In this document: positions 1 to 11,443 of the stretch, piece by piece | Layout: every line of letters starts with the position of its first letter | How positions within the stretch are numbered: the first letter of the stretch is position 1 | Assembly: GCA_029532625.1 (NCBI GenBank) | Contig: JARFXM010000004.1 | Location: 806,001 to 870,000 of the forward strand | DNA from: Lomentospora prolificans | Lineage: Eukaryota > Ascomycota > Sordariomycetes > Microascales > Microascaceae | DNA length: 64,000 bases | Direction: 5' to 3' | Notes under the pieces: model-generated | What the model was told of the DNA's origin: nothing | Databases searched by the model: none | Seen by the model: the letters and a program-made list of their open reading frames with translations, nothing else | Position numbers and translations under genes: made by a program

Positions 1-2480
1 TCGGCGTCAACCTCGTCTAGTTTGGAGAATCTCCGCTACAATTTTTTGCTTAGTCGGATAGCTCTTCTCCTAGCGGATGAGGCAGCATTCGAATACTGGT
101 TTCGGGAGCACGGCCGAATCTCTTATCGCGTTCCCTCTGTCGTCTAGAGGAGCTTGTTTTAACCCTTTCTCCGAACTCGCCGTCTCTAAGATGAACCAAG
201 TGCCTCTCTGTCGCAGGAGCAGGAAGCCAGCGGATACCTTTCTCCTGCTCTCCCACGGGAGATCAGATGCCAGGTAAATAGTGCACAGCTCTTGCACTTG
301 ACGCCCTGGATTCAGTGTGGCGCCTGTGAGCTCTGTGGTCTAACTTGGCTATTTTCCACGCACTCTTATTTGCTTTCAAAAGGGCGGATTCAGATGTGAA
401 GTCACAAAGTTGTGTTCGATGATACGTCCCGTTCTGCCGTTGTCATGGTCCGAAAACTGAGACATTTTCGATTACCCTACACAAGGCTCGAAACTGACGG
501 TTTCGGAACCGAGCGGCTGCGTCAGATTTTCATCGAACGCAAAAAGGATTCCCGTAAAAAGCAAGGGGTCTCGCTCGGGGCACGGCAAGGCCGGGGCCTT
601 TATTCTCTTTCACTTGCGCTACTGCCGTAAATATGTGAGTGATCAATCGCTAGACCCTCCCGGTGCGGATGGGTGAAATTACACACCTCTCGCTTGTGTG
701 GATCTTGCGTTTAGTGGCTCGCCTTGTTGACTCCTCAAGCTCGCCCCTAACACTCGAGCTATGCGCTCTCGAATTGCCAGGCCAATGGCAATAGCTCGCC
801 GCCACCAGTTCCTCCGTTGTACCCGTTGCGTTCAGCCTGGTCGGGCAATACCTTTTTCTTGCTCGTTCGGGTTTTATCACGATTCTATTCTACCTTCGTA
901 TTCGAGGTGAGACTCGCGCAAGCATAGCAAATGCGTGAGCTCAAGAGCGCAACCCGAATACGGAAAAGTGGCAACTGGCAAGGGAACTTGGCGCCAACGC
1001 AGAGAATAGAATGGATCCATACAATTTTGCAAGCGCAATCGGGGGAAATGACCATGTCGACATATGCAAGCGCTTGCTCAGGTGCACAAATTGAACTCTC
1101 TCTGCATGCCCCGCATACTCTTACACCACAGAGGATCAAAATGACCTCTGGTGGCCTCTGCTCCTTTTGTGTTGGATCCCTTGTCTGTCACAAAGCTCAT
1201 CCTGGGATCCGAGCGACTAGTCCACACACCCCTCCCTTCAATTCGTCGCTCCTGAGGTTGGGGAAGCAATCAAATCGAAAACATCAAAGACACGGACCAA
1301 GATAGAATCCAGGGGACGATCAGCAGCTAGAAAAGGCAAGCAGGTCGACGCCATCCCTGATATCGAAGCCGCAATTGATTGTGTTTTGAAGAAGTCGAAG
1401 CCGACCAAATACTCTGTACCTGCAGAGTGTGGCTTTGGTAGACAAGGAGATGACAAAGACACCTCGGTGACCAGGCAGCAGCTACAAGTATTGGCAGCGA
1501 AGGCCTATTCAAGGCTAGCAAAGAAGTCTTCGTAATACTTTTTGCTTCGTATTGTGGACTTTTTTAGTCCTCCCGTCATTCGAAGTACTCTGTACCATGC
1601 CGTGTGCAAAAATCGACGACTATCCTTATTCAAGTTGTCTGGACCTCTCTTGTTCCTGTCTCGTGACCCCAAAGATCGCATCAAGCCACCGAGACCGCCG
1701 TTTCCAAGTGGGCAAGGAGGCGATCTTCCTTGAACGAGGAACATGGACTCCTCTTAGTGCTAGATTTGAGCCAATTGAACCTTAAAGTCGGCTGTTGCAA
1801 GGGCGAGATCCCACGTCGCAATTGATATCCACGTTCACCGCCAGGATTGAAGATACCCTTTCACTTTAGCACCATTGTGTCTTTCTGCACCAGTTGAGGC
1901 CAAGCGGCCGTCATTGTCCAGTTACAAGTTGTTACGAGGTCAAGATGAGCGGATGTATGAATTGTGGGCCTTGCTTTAACTGGTACCGAGTACAAGTTCA
2001 ATACCCTGCTCCACATCTGAACTAATGTACGTCTTGTGTACCCCGTGCTGTCGCCTGCACTATTTCTTACGGCGCGCGCAGAACAGTCGACCCCACTGGA
2101 ACTGTGCTGGGAGAGCCGGTCATGCACAATTATGTACATATACAGAGCTGCACATCAATTGATGGTCAGGCCTCAAGTTCCTTACAGCATTCGAGGCCTT
2201 TCATAGGCTGACAACCGCAATACGCAAGCTTGATGATGTATCACTGCCGTCAAGGTTACTCGGAGATACACTGAAGCTTAACCCGGCCCTGTCCATTACG
2301 GGCAGTCTAACAAGCCTCTCCGTCAAAGGCCTCGTGCGGCTCGCTGTCTGCTGGCTGAGGTACGGAGGATTACCAGTGTCAAGGGTGCTTTCCCCCTCCA
2401 AGTCGCAGTTGCTTGACCCCCAATGTTTCTGCTACTCTTGGGCTCATCCTGAGGGGTGGGAGCTTCATTACCCGGAAACC
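1..2480. other. Gene-poor stretch, no supported gene
   Basis: No open frame here shows a recognisable domain or a convincing start with splice signals. The one coherent stretch is an ATG-less, Lys/Ser/Arg-rich frame at about 1224-1534 (forward), listed among the findings. The end of this stretch (from about 2480) grades into the C/T-rich leader of the next gene. I specifically searched it for the missing N-terminal half of the CBM48 domain and did not find it. Confidence 0.5.
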
Positions 2481-2499
2481 CACTACTACACACACATCA

Positions 2500-2862
2500 C
2501 ACCTTTACCCTTTTCTCACACACCAGATCCTCACAATCCAATCTCTTCCTTTTCTTACCTCGGTTTTTCCTCATCTCTTTTGCACATTACCTATAATCAG
2601 CTGAACATCTTCATCCGATCCAAAGTCTAAATCTTAATCATCCTCATACTGGTCATAGAAGGGCCTTAACCACCCAATTGGATTTTTTCCTCCCTTCCTC
2701 CTCCCCAATTGCGTCTGTCAGAAAGGACAACAGTCAGCTGACGCTTCATCGTGACAATACCAGTTCTTCGTTGACGGAAACTGGTCCATCGACGGCTCTG
2801 CCCCCCAAGAGTCTGACACTAACGGCAACGTGAACAACGTGCTCGACGGCAGCTCCATCATC
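2500..2862 (+). promoter_or_regulatory. Pyrimidine-rich 5' leader with a half CBM48 reading frame
   Basis: From about 2500 the sequence is C/T- and A-rich, as in leaders of well-expressed fungal genes, and it contains no ATG before 2863. From 2764 a reading frame in phase with the downstream gene encodes FFVDGNWSIDGSAPQ and then GNVNNVL. This matches the C-terminal half of AMPK1_CBM (CBM48) domains, which typically read F-VDG-W--D-SAP--D--G--NNVL. A branch-like GCTGAC (about 2736) and an AG at 2762-2763 resemble an intron end. A TGA at 2752 blocks the frame further upstream, so an upstream exon would be needed for translation. I found none. Confidence 0.55.
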
Positions 2863-4719
2863 ATGGCTGACGACAAGGCTGCTGCCCTTCTCAATAATGT
2901 CACCCCCGACTCCACCACCGCCCAGCTCGCTGGTGCCGTTCCCGTAGAGAGCGCCGCCGACAAGAAGAAGGCCAAGAAGAAGGCTAAGAAGAAGGCTAAG
3001 AAGAAGGCTGCCGCTGGTGGCGCTGACGCTGCGCCGGCCGGTGACGAGTCTGGCTCTGGAAACGACGAGCCGGCGTCACAGGACGCCGCCCCCGAGGCGA
3101 CTTCAGAAGCCCCTGCTTCCGAACCCGCCGTAGTCGAAAAGGAAGGCCCCGCCGCTGCTGCTGCCGTTACCGATCCCGCCGCGACGCCCGCAGTAGATGC
3201 GCCCGGTCGTTTCCCTATGACTCCCGCCTCTGAGCTCGACAATGAAGTTGTCAGTGTAAATCCGATTCCCGCCGCTAACGGTGCGGTCAACCCTGTCAAG
3301 CTCGAGCCTGGTGAGGAGGTTCCCCAAGCGTCTGCTGAAGACGTTAACAAGAACGTTAAGCTCGACCAGGAATCGTACGAGAAGAGTGATGCGTTACCCA
3401 CCGCCGACGCCGACAAGCCCGTCAGCGTCGATCCTCTTCCTGCGGCCGTTGGTGCTGTGAATCCCATCAAACTCGAGGCCGGCGCCGAGGTCCCCAAGGC
3501 TGAAGCGGAAGACATTACCAAGAACGTCAAGCTCGACAAGGAGTCTTACGAAAACGCCGACACTTTACCCACTGGCGCTGACACGACCAAGCCCGTTAGC
3601 GTGAACCCTCTACCCGCTGTGGCTGGTGCAGTCAATCCTATCAGCCTTGTCGCTGGTGAGGAGGTACCCAAGCCTGCCAGCGAGGACATCACCAAAAACG
3701 TGAAACTCGACCAGGAGTCTTACGAGAAGGCTGACGCGCTTCCCGAAGCTGATGACCTTGCCAACAAGACTGTCAGCATCAATCCTCTACCCGCCGCCGA
3801 CACTGCTCTTAATCCCATCAAGCTCGCGCCTGGTGAGGAGGTACCTAAGGCCTCTGCCGAGGAAATTACCAAGAACGTCAAGCTCGACAAGGAGTCCTAC
3901 GAGAACGCCGATGCTCTCCCTGGTCTTGACAAGGACACCTACACACTTCCTCCTGTCACTAACACCCTGATCCCGGAATCAAGTCTGCCCATTGTAGCTG
4001 GTACCTCTGCTGCCGGCGCAGCCGTCATCGGTGGTGTTACTCCCGAGTCTACTACCGCTAAACTTGCCGCCGAAGTCCCTAAGGAGCCCGCTGCCGCAGT
4101 CCCTGAGGTTGTCAAGGAGTCTCTAGCTGAGGCTGGTCATGCTCCCGAAGCTGCTGGTGTCGCTGCAGAGGTCGAAGAGAAGCTCAAGCTCGAATCCGAG
4201 CTACTTGAGAAGGTGCCCGAGGCGCCTGCCGCCGCCGGAACTGCCATCATTGGTGGTGTCACTCCCGCCTCTACCACTGCCCAGCTCGCAGGCGAGGTTC
4301 CCAAGGAGCCCGCCGCTGCAGTGCCCGAACCCGTCAAGGAGTCCCTTGCCGAGGCCAGCCAGGCTCCCGAGGCTGCGGCCAATCCCGCTGCCGTTGAGGA
4401 CAAGAAGGAGGTTGAGGCTGAGCTCAAGGAGGTTGTGGAGCCTGCGCCGGCTGCCTCTGAAACTACTAAGCCTCTCGTCGTTGAAAACCAGGCCGTTGAG
4501 GAAGCTCCTGCTACCGCTGCTGCCACCACTACCACGGAAGCACCCGCCACCGATAAGCCCACCGAAGCTGCTGCCCCCGCTGTCGCCGCCGCCCCTGCGG
4601 ACAAGACTACCACGCCTACGACAGCTGCTACCAATGGCGACGCCACCGCCGCTAAGAAGAAGAAGAAGAACAGACTTAGCACCCTTTTCTCCAAGCTCAA
4701 GCAGAAGCTCAAGGAGTAA
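2863..4719 (+). CDS. Repeat-rich CBM48/Crp1-related protein
   Basis: Uncharacterised Ala/Pro/Glu/Lys-rich protein, 618 aa from the first ATG (context ATCATCATGG); a GTG lies in frame at 2830. Visible parts, in order: a short module with VTPDSTTAQLAG; a lysine block built on KKAK repeats; a linker; four tandem 57-59-residue repeats (starting about 3250, 3421, 3595 and 3772) with cores like VNPLPA..AVNPIKL.PGEEVP and NVKLDKESYE; a spacer; two copies of a second repeat (from 4024 and 4246) containing GGVTP.STTA.LA.EVPKEP; and a basic tail KKKKKNRLSTLFSKLKQKLK. This order resembles fungal Crp1/Mdg1-like proteins, in which an N-terminal CBM48 precedes such repeats. Here half of that domain lies upstream of the ATG. 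The repeat family is known to me only as uncharacterised, so no function is assigned. No signal peptide or membrane segment is visible. Confidence 0.8.
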   Translation: MADDKAAALLNNVTPDSTTAQLAGAVPVESAADKKKAKKKAKKKAKKKAAAGGADAAPAGDESGSGNDEPASQDAAPEATSEAPASEPAVVEKEGPAAAAAVTDPAATPAVDAPGRFPMTPASELDNEVVSVNPIPAANGAVNPVKLEPGEEVPQASAEDVNKNVKLDQESYEKSDALPTADADKPVSVDPLPAAVGAVNPIKLEAGAEVPKAEAEDITKNVKLDKESYENADTLPTGADTTKPVSVNPLPAVAGAVNPISLVAGEEVPKPASEDITKNVKLDQESYEKADALPEADDLANKTVSINPLPAADTALNPIKLAPGEEVPKASAEEITKNVKLDKESYENADALPGLDKDTYTLPPVTNTLIPESSLPIVAGTSAAGAAVIGGVTPESTTAKLAAEVPKEPAAAVPEVVKESLAEAGHAPEAAGVAAEVEEKLKLESELLEKVPEAPAAAGTAIIGGVTPASTTAQLAGEVPKEPAAAVPEPVKESLAEASQAPEAAANPAAVEDKKEVEAELKEVVEPAPAASETTKPLVVENQAVEEAPATAAATTTTEAPATDKPTEAAAPAVAAAPADKTTTPTTAATNGDATAAKKKKKNRLSTLFSKLKQKLKE

Positions 4720-6372
4720 CGCGTTGCGATGTTCTCATGACATTATTCTTTTGTCTCCTATAGGTCCTGTCATGCTGGCATGGCCCTAATGTCTCTCTCC
4801 CCACGGGTCCCATACGGTTTCGGAATGGCACAAACGGAACGATTCTATTACTCATCTCATACGGTGGTTTCTAGGGAAATCGATATCATTGGCGATTGGT
4901 TCGCGGAACGGAACCGAGGGTGGATGGCGGAGGGCGGTTGCTTGTGTCGCCATTTTTTTTTGTCCATGTGGTTCTGTTTTGAGATTCGAGGGTCCCATTG
5001 GCGTTTTCGAAGCTGACAAGGGGAGGAAAGCGATCATATTTTCGTCCTTTTACTACTACTTGTCTGATTCCCCCACGCTAATCTGTCTTCCCCTTGCCAG
5101 CTTTCAGCCGCGGGTGTCCCTAGTGTTTGCATCCTTTGCTCCAGTGGTTTTCTTGTTTAGTTGTCTTGCTTTCTTTTCTTGAAACTGCCGCGCACGATTC
5201 CCCCTAGTTTGTTCTTGGTGGGTTCAGGAATGGGTTGTACGTGACATTTGGAGAGGCGCCCCCAAAACAGCAGCACCCAAAACTCGCGTCGGTCTCGGAA
5301 GATGCTCGAGTCATTCTCAAGCTGGGTTGCTTGCGGAGACAAAAAGGGTTCATTTTTTTTACTAGTGGTGATCGCAGGTCAGGGGAGAGCCCTGGCTGTG
5401 TGATCCCATCCCTGACAGGAGATGGGAGAGGATTGCAATGATAGTGATGAGGTCGGGCCTGTATCATAGTAATACCACTTAATTTGGAGCTGATTTTGTT
5501 GCTTAATGTTGGGATTGGTGCTTGTGACTGTAGTCTGGGGTCCTCTTGAGGAAGAATTTGACCTGCGACAGCTGCAACAACTCCTGGATTGGCATTTGCG
5601 AAAGTACACCTTCATTTTACTATGCATAACCGTGGCTATCATTGCTTCTCTTCTGGGCTACGCGATAGTGGGTACGATTTCGTCGCCCTGTTTAGCTTTG
5701 GATGATTGTGAGGCAAAGCATCAAATCCGCCTCGTCGTCATCGTGTCCTCGCTGCTTCACTATCCACCGCCAATAAACTATATTCCCTGGAGAACAACTT
5801 GCGGTCGCAATAACTCTTAATAGGGCCTCCATATCAAGAATCTCGAATACTGCAAGCATCCATCCATGACATCCATGAGTACTTCGTATAAATACCCTAG
5901 TATAGCCCTTGGTTGTGTAACAATCGGCCTTTTGGCGGCGAGAGCTTCGACTTCGACCTTCGTGGTTTTGGCACTGTACACCCACCCGCCTTCCTCAGAT
6001 TCTGCTGACGCGCTCCTTCCCTTCCACACCAGAATCAGGATCGCGTCACTTTAAGAGTGCCACCATTCCAAAGGCGTGCCTTCCCCAAGACATCTCACCC
6101 CCAGGCCCTTCTCCACAGAATTGATTGTGGACAAACAAGATCCATCTTCTTTCGTCGCACAACATTCTTGATCTTGATTGCCAGTTTATTTCCCCTTCTT
6201 ATATTCCCAAACGTGCAAAGCTCCAAGCTTGGATTGGTAGGAAATACCAAAGTGCAACTCTCCTGGCAACTTTTTTCGTTTTCCCGTTTCAGTCACTCAA
6301 TTGATCCCATTTTCACCCTACGAACATCCATTTCCTCACGATTGTCTACGCGACCTTGTAAAGCAAGACAAA
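4720..6372. other. Intergenic: 3' region and leader of the histone chaperone gene
   Basis: This holds the 3' flank of the repeat-protein gene and the upstream region and leader of the NASP-like gene. The leader appears pyrimidine-rich from roughly 6000 onward. Open frames in between are short and show no family resemblance. No RNA gene or mobile element was recognised. Confidence 0.5.
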
Positions 6373-7913
6373 ATGGCCGACGCAGTCGATCCCAAGACCG
6401 CTCCCGCAGAGGCCTTCCCCGCCACCGAGCAACCCGCCACCGAGCAACCCACCAGCGCCGAGCCCGCCCCCGAGGCCTCAAACGCTCAAAAGAACGACAA
6501 GGATGCGGAAGAGGAGCTCAAGTCCAACAAGGTCACACTCGCAGACCTTTCGGCCAAGGCCACTGCCCTTTACGTCAAGAAGCAATATGAGGAGTCCGCC
6601 GAATGCTACGCCAAGGCGGCGGAGATGCAAGCGGAGCTTAACGGCGAGATGAACCCCGACAATGCGGAGATTCTGTTCCTGTACGGACGGAGTCTGTTCA
6701 AGGTCGGACAGTCCAAGAGCGACGTTCTAGGCGGGAAAGCCGCTGCCGCTGATAAACAACAGAAGAAGGCGGCGCCAGCGGAGAAGAGCGTGAAGGCCCA
6801 GGAGGAGAAGAAGGGCGAGCCCAGCGAATCCAAGGCTCCTGGGAAGAAGAATGAGGATGAGGCTGAAGTTCCCGGCGCCAAGAAACCTTTGTTCCAATTT
6901 ACCGGTGATGAGAACTTTGAGGACTCGGATGAAGAAGAGGAAGAGGTGAGCTGCTATTCTACTACAAGTGAAATGTTGGAAGTGCTAACGGGTATCCTAT
7001 AGGGTGGTGACGAAGAGGAAGACGAGGACGACGATGACCTGGCTGTGGCCTTTGAGATCCTTGATCTCGCGAGGGTGCTTTACTCAAAAAAGCTCGAGCA
7101 GCTTGAGTCCGGAGAAATCAAAGAAGGCGAGGGCGAGCCCATCCTAAAGCATGTCAGGGAGCGCCTTGCGGATACCCATGATCTCCTCGCCGAGATCTCG
7201 CTTGAGAACGAAAGGTACCCCAACGCCATCACCGACTCGCGCGCTTCTCTCAAATACAAGGAACTCCTCTATCCCAAGGAGTCTGAGGTTATTGCTGAGG
7301 CTCACTTCAAGCTCTCTCTTGCGCTCGAGTTTGCATCCATCACAACGGATGAGAATGGCAACAAGACCGAGACTGTGGACCAGGAACAGCGCGATGAGGC
7401 TGTCAAGGAGCTTGAGCTCGCCATCGAGAGCACCAAGCTGAAGCTGCAGGCGAAGGAGGTCGACCTTGCGACTATGGCGTCTCCTGAAGACAACGAACTC
7501 ACGCGACACCAGATCACCGAGGTCAAGGAAATCATTGCAGACATGGAGCAGCGAGTAAGTCTAACCAGTACGTATCCGGCAACCTTTATAGTGACTAACT
7601 TGAGGATCAGCTGGTCGACCTACGTGGACCTCCCATCGATATTCAGGAGACCCTCTACGGCGATAAGGGCCTCGGTGGCGGCCTCGGCGGTATCCTTGGT
7701 TCCACCGGCGGATCCGCTGCTGAGAAGGAGGCAGCGATCCAGGAGGCGAAGAAGACGGCTACCGACCTAAGCTCACTCGTACGTAAGAAGCAAAAGGATG
7801 AGACTAAGTCTCGGGCTGCCAACGGAGAGACGAACGGCAAGCGCAAGGCCGAGGACGACGCCGAGCCCGAGGATTCCAAGAAAGCCAAGGTCGAAGAAGA
7901 AACTACTGTGTAG
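6373..7913 (+). CDS. NASP/Hif1/Sim3-type histone chaperone (SHNi-TPR)
   Basis: Exons 6373-6945, 7003-7554 and 7611-7913 (introns of 57 and 56 nt, both phase 0, GTGAGC...TAG and GTAAGT...CAG), 475 aa. This family binds H3-H4 or H3 and escorts it to the nucleus and chromatin (S. cerevisiae Hif1, S. pombe Sim3, animal NASP). Seen here: a TPR-like helical start (LSAKATALYVKKQYEESAEC), a long acidic insert spanning the first intron (GDENFEDSDEEEEE, then runs of D/E) that interrupts the TPRs as in NASP, further TPR helices in exon 2, and LVDLRGPPID in exon 3, which matches the conserved end of the SHNi-TPR domain. The C-terminus has a Lys/Arg-rich stretch (NGKRKAEDD...SKKAKVEE), a plausible nuclear localisation signal. 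The chosen ATG follows AAGACAAA; an in-frame non-ATG extension upstream was not used. Confidence 0.9.
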
Positions 7914-9415
7914 AAGATTTCGCGGTTTCTTTCTCTCCTCCTAGCGTCACGGCTCCTTTGGTCGATTTTCTTATCTTGTAACATTAATGGTTCTACATGG
8001 CGGTGCGAGGAAGCGGATTTGCAAACAGGGAACGGGCGGAAATTGGTGGCTTTTTCAAGGATTGGAGCAAAACGTGACATGGAGCAATCAATGAATTTTT
8101 TTTCTTCTTTCTGGCGAAGTGGGCGGGCTTGGTTTGTACACAACTCGGTTTGACTGGTTTACTTTATAGGTACCCTGATGCCTCCGCTATCAATGCATCT
8201 CACTCGATCGACAAGGCGAGCTCTGCGTCAATAGGTTTATACTACCAGTACGAGTCTTCAATGACTAGACACTGTATTCCCGTGCACCCCTAAAGCTTGG
8301 AAGTCAGGATAATGCGGAATACGGCTTAGATGATGAGCTGGAAGCGATCACTTGGCTAGAATGCTGTGACTGATTCATGTGTTCGAAGTGGTCCCATTCA
8401 TTTGCCCATTCATGGCGCCCCGTGTCCCTGAAGGTTCTTGACGGTTCGTGACTTGGATCCGTTTGTATGACGCTCTTTCCGTATTTGGTTTGGCTTCTCA
8501 CAGTTTGGTGATTAGTCACCCGTATTTCCATCTTCAACATCCGTCGCTCTTCCTTTAGCCACTTCCTTGTACCAAGGTAGTGCCAGATCGATCGGGATTT
8601 CCCTCTATTACCCGTATGAGCACATCACACCGTCTAGTCTACGCTCTGTTGCTTTTACCGTTATTGTCCAGTAACCCAGAACTAGAACTATAGCCGTCTT
8701 TGGCTTCCTGTTCCTGTTCTTCCCCTCCCTTGCTCCGTCACCTAGAGCTCATTTTCTTCCCATCTCTTTCAGCCCCCTCACAGCTTTGTCATTCTATGCT
8801 TCGGCCCTTGCCGAATTCCCCTCGATCGAATACTCTTCAATCCCCATACCCATCTTCGGGAGTCCCTGGGCTGGAATCCCGAATCATGGTGGGCTTGGCT
8901 TCGTGACGACACCTCCCTAATTCTTAAACCTTGTCACGTAACTATTTCTGAGTGGCGGATCTCCCTAGGCTCCGAATCATCCAGCTCGACCTCGAAGGAC
9001 CAGCGCGAACGGGATACGACTTAACCACCGTCGGCTCTACTCCTCTCTTTTTCTAGGACGCCGGTTCCGTCGATACATTTTTCTCTGCCGTCCTTCGTTA
9101 TAATTTTACTGGATTTCGGAGCTGGTCTCTAAGCGCACCGGGCAGCGTGGCGAGCACTGTTCGGGGACCAAGCAACAGGCGGGAATACGGGGAAGAGGAG
9201 GCTGCTGAAATAGTGAAACTCCGATCTTCCGGGCTCAGAGAGCCTCTTTGAACGAGATTGCTCGTCGGAGATTCCCCGAGACTGCCGGTTTAGGCGTGTT
9301 GTTTGCCTCCCCGGCTCTGGCAAGAGGCTTCTGGGAACTTCTCAACCCACCAGCCACCATCTCGGCCTCCGGTCAACGTTGGTCGTTGAATGGTTCGTGC
9401 GTGAGGCGTTGAATC
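7914..9415. other. Intergenic region between chaperone and RING gene
   Basis: About 1.5 kb with no supported gene. It contains the 3' flank of the chaperone gene and, from about 8700, C/T-rich sequence that probably belongs to the leader of the RNF10-like gene. Open frames on either strand are short and low-complexity. Confidence 0.5.
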
Positions 9416-11443
9416 ATGTCATCGAACCTGTCGAATCTGGGAAAATCCCTTCCCCAGTCTTCGCCATCGCCGCAACCAGGACCAACGACCTCGAGTTTCG
9501 AATCTCGTCGACCCTCGCAGTCACCTTCGTTTACCCAGCCCAACTCCGCCCCGAGGAAGGCGCAGGTCGCAAGAAAACAGCACCGGAACCACCGTAGAGC
9601 CGGACGCGCCGGCGCCGCCATCATCGAGGACGACGACTTCTCCATGATGCAGTCACACACATTCGGCAACGGCACCTCCCGCCGAGGCCAGACCTCCATC
9701 ACCCACCTCCTTGACAATTACCATGCTCCTATGCTCGTCCCAGGCATGGACAACTATCAGACTTTTGCTCGCACATACAGAAGGAATCCGCATTGGGAAC
9801 CGGGTTCGGGGTACCGCAAGGCCGACAAGCTGAGATATGTTCGTGCCAACTACCGCTTCATTGTGTCTCCCGAGGGATCGTACTCTGCCATTGCTAGAGA
9901 TGCTGATGCCCAGATCGACTGGGCCAACGTTTTGCAGGTTGTTGCCTCGTCTCAGTCGCAGACAACGTCCTGCCCCATCTGTCTATCGGATCCGGTGGCT
10001 CCGCGCATGGCGCAGTGTGGTCATGTCTTTTGCCTCCCTTGCTTGATCCGCTACCACCATTCTGAAACCAACGAGGATGCGGACACCCATATGCCAGCCC
10101 ACAGAAGGAAGTGGAGGAAGTGCCCGATTTGCGAAGACAGGATTCAACTATCCGATGTGCGGCCTGTTCGCTTCTACGCAGGCCAAGAAAGCCCGTTGCC
10201 GCGCCCGGGGGACGATGTTGTTCTCAGGCTCATGGTGAGAAGTGCGTCATCGACGTTAGCCATGCCGCGGGAAGGCGGCACAGAAGTTTTGGACGCCGGC
10301 GACGATATTCCTTGGCAGTATGCTGCCAACGTCATGGACTATGGTCGGGTCATGAAGGCGAATGGGACATACATGATGGAGCAGTACGACGAGGAAATCG
10401 AAGCCCTCGAGAAACAAGAGAAGGAGGATGAGTGCCTCTTTGGGTCTGACGGAGAGTGGACACAGAAAGCGATTAAAGCTATTCAGAGTGCGAAGGAGGC
10501 CATCAAGGACCTTGGAAAACAGGATCTTGTCACTCTCGATGGCGAGGCGAATAACCAGACCCACCACAATCACCAACATCCGCTCACCGGGTCCAAGGGC
10601 CGCGGGAAACAGGCGTCCGGGCCCGACTTTTTCTTCTATTCCTCTCCGCCCCACCTCTATCTATCACCCCTCGACATCCGCATCCTCAAGACCAAGTATG
10701 GGGACTTTTCGCTCTTTCCTTCAACACTCTTACCCCGTGTCGAGCATATCTCGACGGGCCACGTCGTCGATGACGCCATGCGACGCCGGGCAAAGTATCT
10801 TGGCCACCTGCCCCGCGGCTGTCTTATTAGCTTCCTCGAGTGCGACTGGACAGATATTGTTCCCGTCGAAACCCTAGAGCAGTTTGCCGACGAGATTGAG
10901 CGCCGTAGGAAGCGTAACCGCGACAAGGCGACGCAAGAGGAGCGTCTCCGGCAGCAGGCTGAACGACTCGAGGCCGCGGCCATCCGCAACACGGGTGTAC
11001 CCCGGTATGATCCTATCCTCGATGATGTTGAGCCTACCAAGGTGGACTTCTCCGACGCCGATTTCTTGCCTCTCGGCGGCACAGCGTCGACGCCTCCGGA
11101 ACCAAGACCGGGCTTTGCGCAGCTGGCAACTCTCTCGACGAGCCCGTCAGCATCCCGAACGGTGTGGGGAACGGTCGCGGTTCCCACGTCACCGACTGCG
11201 GGTCCCAAGACGGATGTTGACGACGGATGGCTAAAGGATTCGGATATCCTTGCCGACGTGTCGCTTGTGGCGCAGTTGGAAGCATTAGGCGTTGAGGATG
11301 CGAGTACGTCAACGAAGGATCTGGGTGCTGGTGAGGGAGCAGCAGTTGGGGATGCTGGACAAGCGAATGGTGGAAAGGGCAAGGGGAAGAAGAAGAAGCA
11401 GAAGATTACGCTCATGAGCACGGGCGGGCGGAGAGGTCTGTAG
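9416..11443 (+). CDS. RNF10/Mag2-like RING E3 ubiquitin ligase
   Basis: Intronless, 675 aa. A C3HC4 RING lies at about residues 185-245: CPICL, then CGHVFCLPCLIRY, then KCPICEDRI, followed by VRPVRF. Placement of the RING about one quarter into a long protein, the preceding region with DNYHAPMLVPG and ANYRFIV, and the Lys-rich C-terminus ending in KKKQKITLMSTGGRRGL fit the RNF10 family. RNF10 and yeast Mag2 are E3 ligases that mono-ubiquitinate small-subunit ribosomal proteins during ribosome quality control; that this protein does the same is inferred from family membership. The N-terminus is Ser/Pro-rich and disordered. A charged helical stretch (ADEIERRRKRNRDKATQEER) sits at about residues 490-510. 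The ATG is the first in frame and directly precedes the conserved region. Confidence 0.9.
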   Translation: MSSNLSNLGKSLPQSSPSPQPGPTTSSFESRRPSQSPSFTQPNSAPRKAQVARKQHRNHRRAGRAGAAIIEDDDFSMMQSHTFGNGTSRRGQTSITHLLDNYHAPMLVPGMDNYQTFARTYRRNPHWEPGSGYRKADKLRYVRANYRFIVSPEGSYSAIARDADAQIDWANVLQVVASSQSQTTSCPICLSDPVAPRMAQCGHVFCLPCLIRYHHSETNEDADTHMPAHRRKWRKCPICEDRIQLSDVRPVRFYAGQESPLPRPGDDVVLRLMVRSASSTLAMPREGGTEVLDAGDDIPWQYAANVMDYGRVMKANGTYMMEQYDEEIEALEKQEKEDECLFGSDGEWTQKAIKAIQSAKEAIKDLGKQDLVTLDGEANNQTHHNHQHPLTGSKGRGKQASGPDFFFYSSPPHLYLSPLDIRILKTKYGDFSLFPSTLLPRVEHISTGHVVDDAMRRRAKYLGHLPRGCLISFLECDWTDIVPVETLEQFADEIERRRKRNRDKATQEERLRQQAERLEAAAIRNTGVPRYDPILDDVEPTKVDFSDADFLPLGGTASTPPEPRPGFAQLATLSTSPSASRTVWGTVAVPTSPTAGPKTDVDDGWLKDSDILADVSLVAQLEALGVEDASTSTKDLGAGEGAAVGDAGQANGGKGKGKKKKQKITLMSTGGRRGL

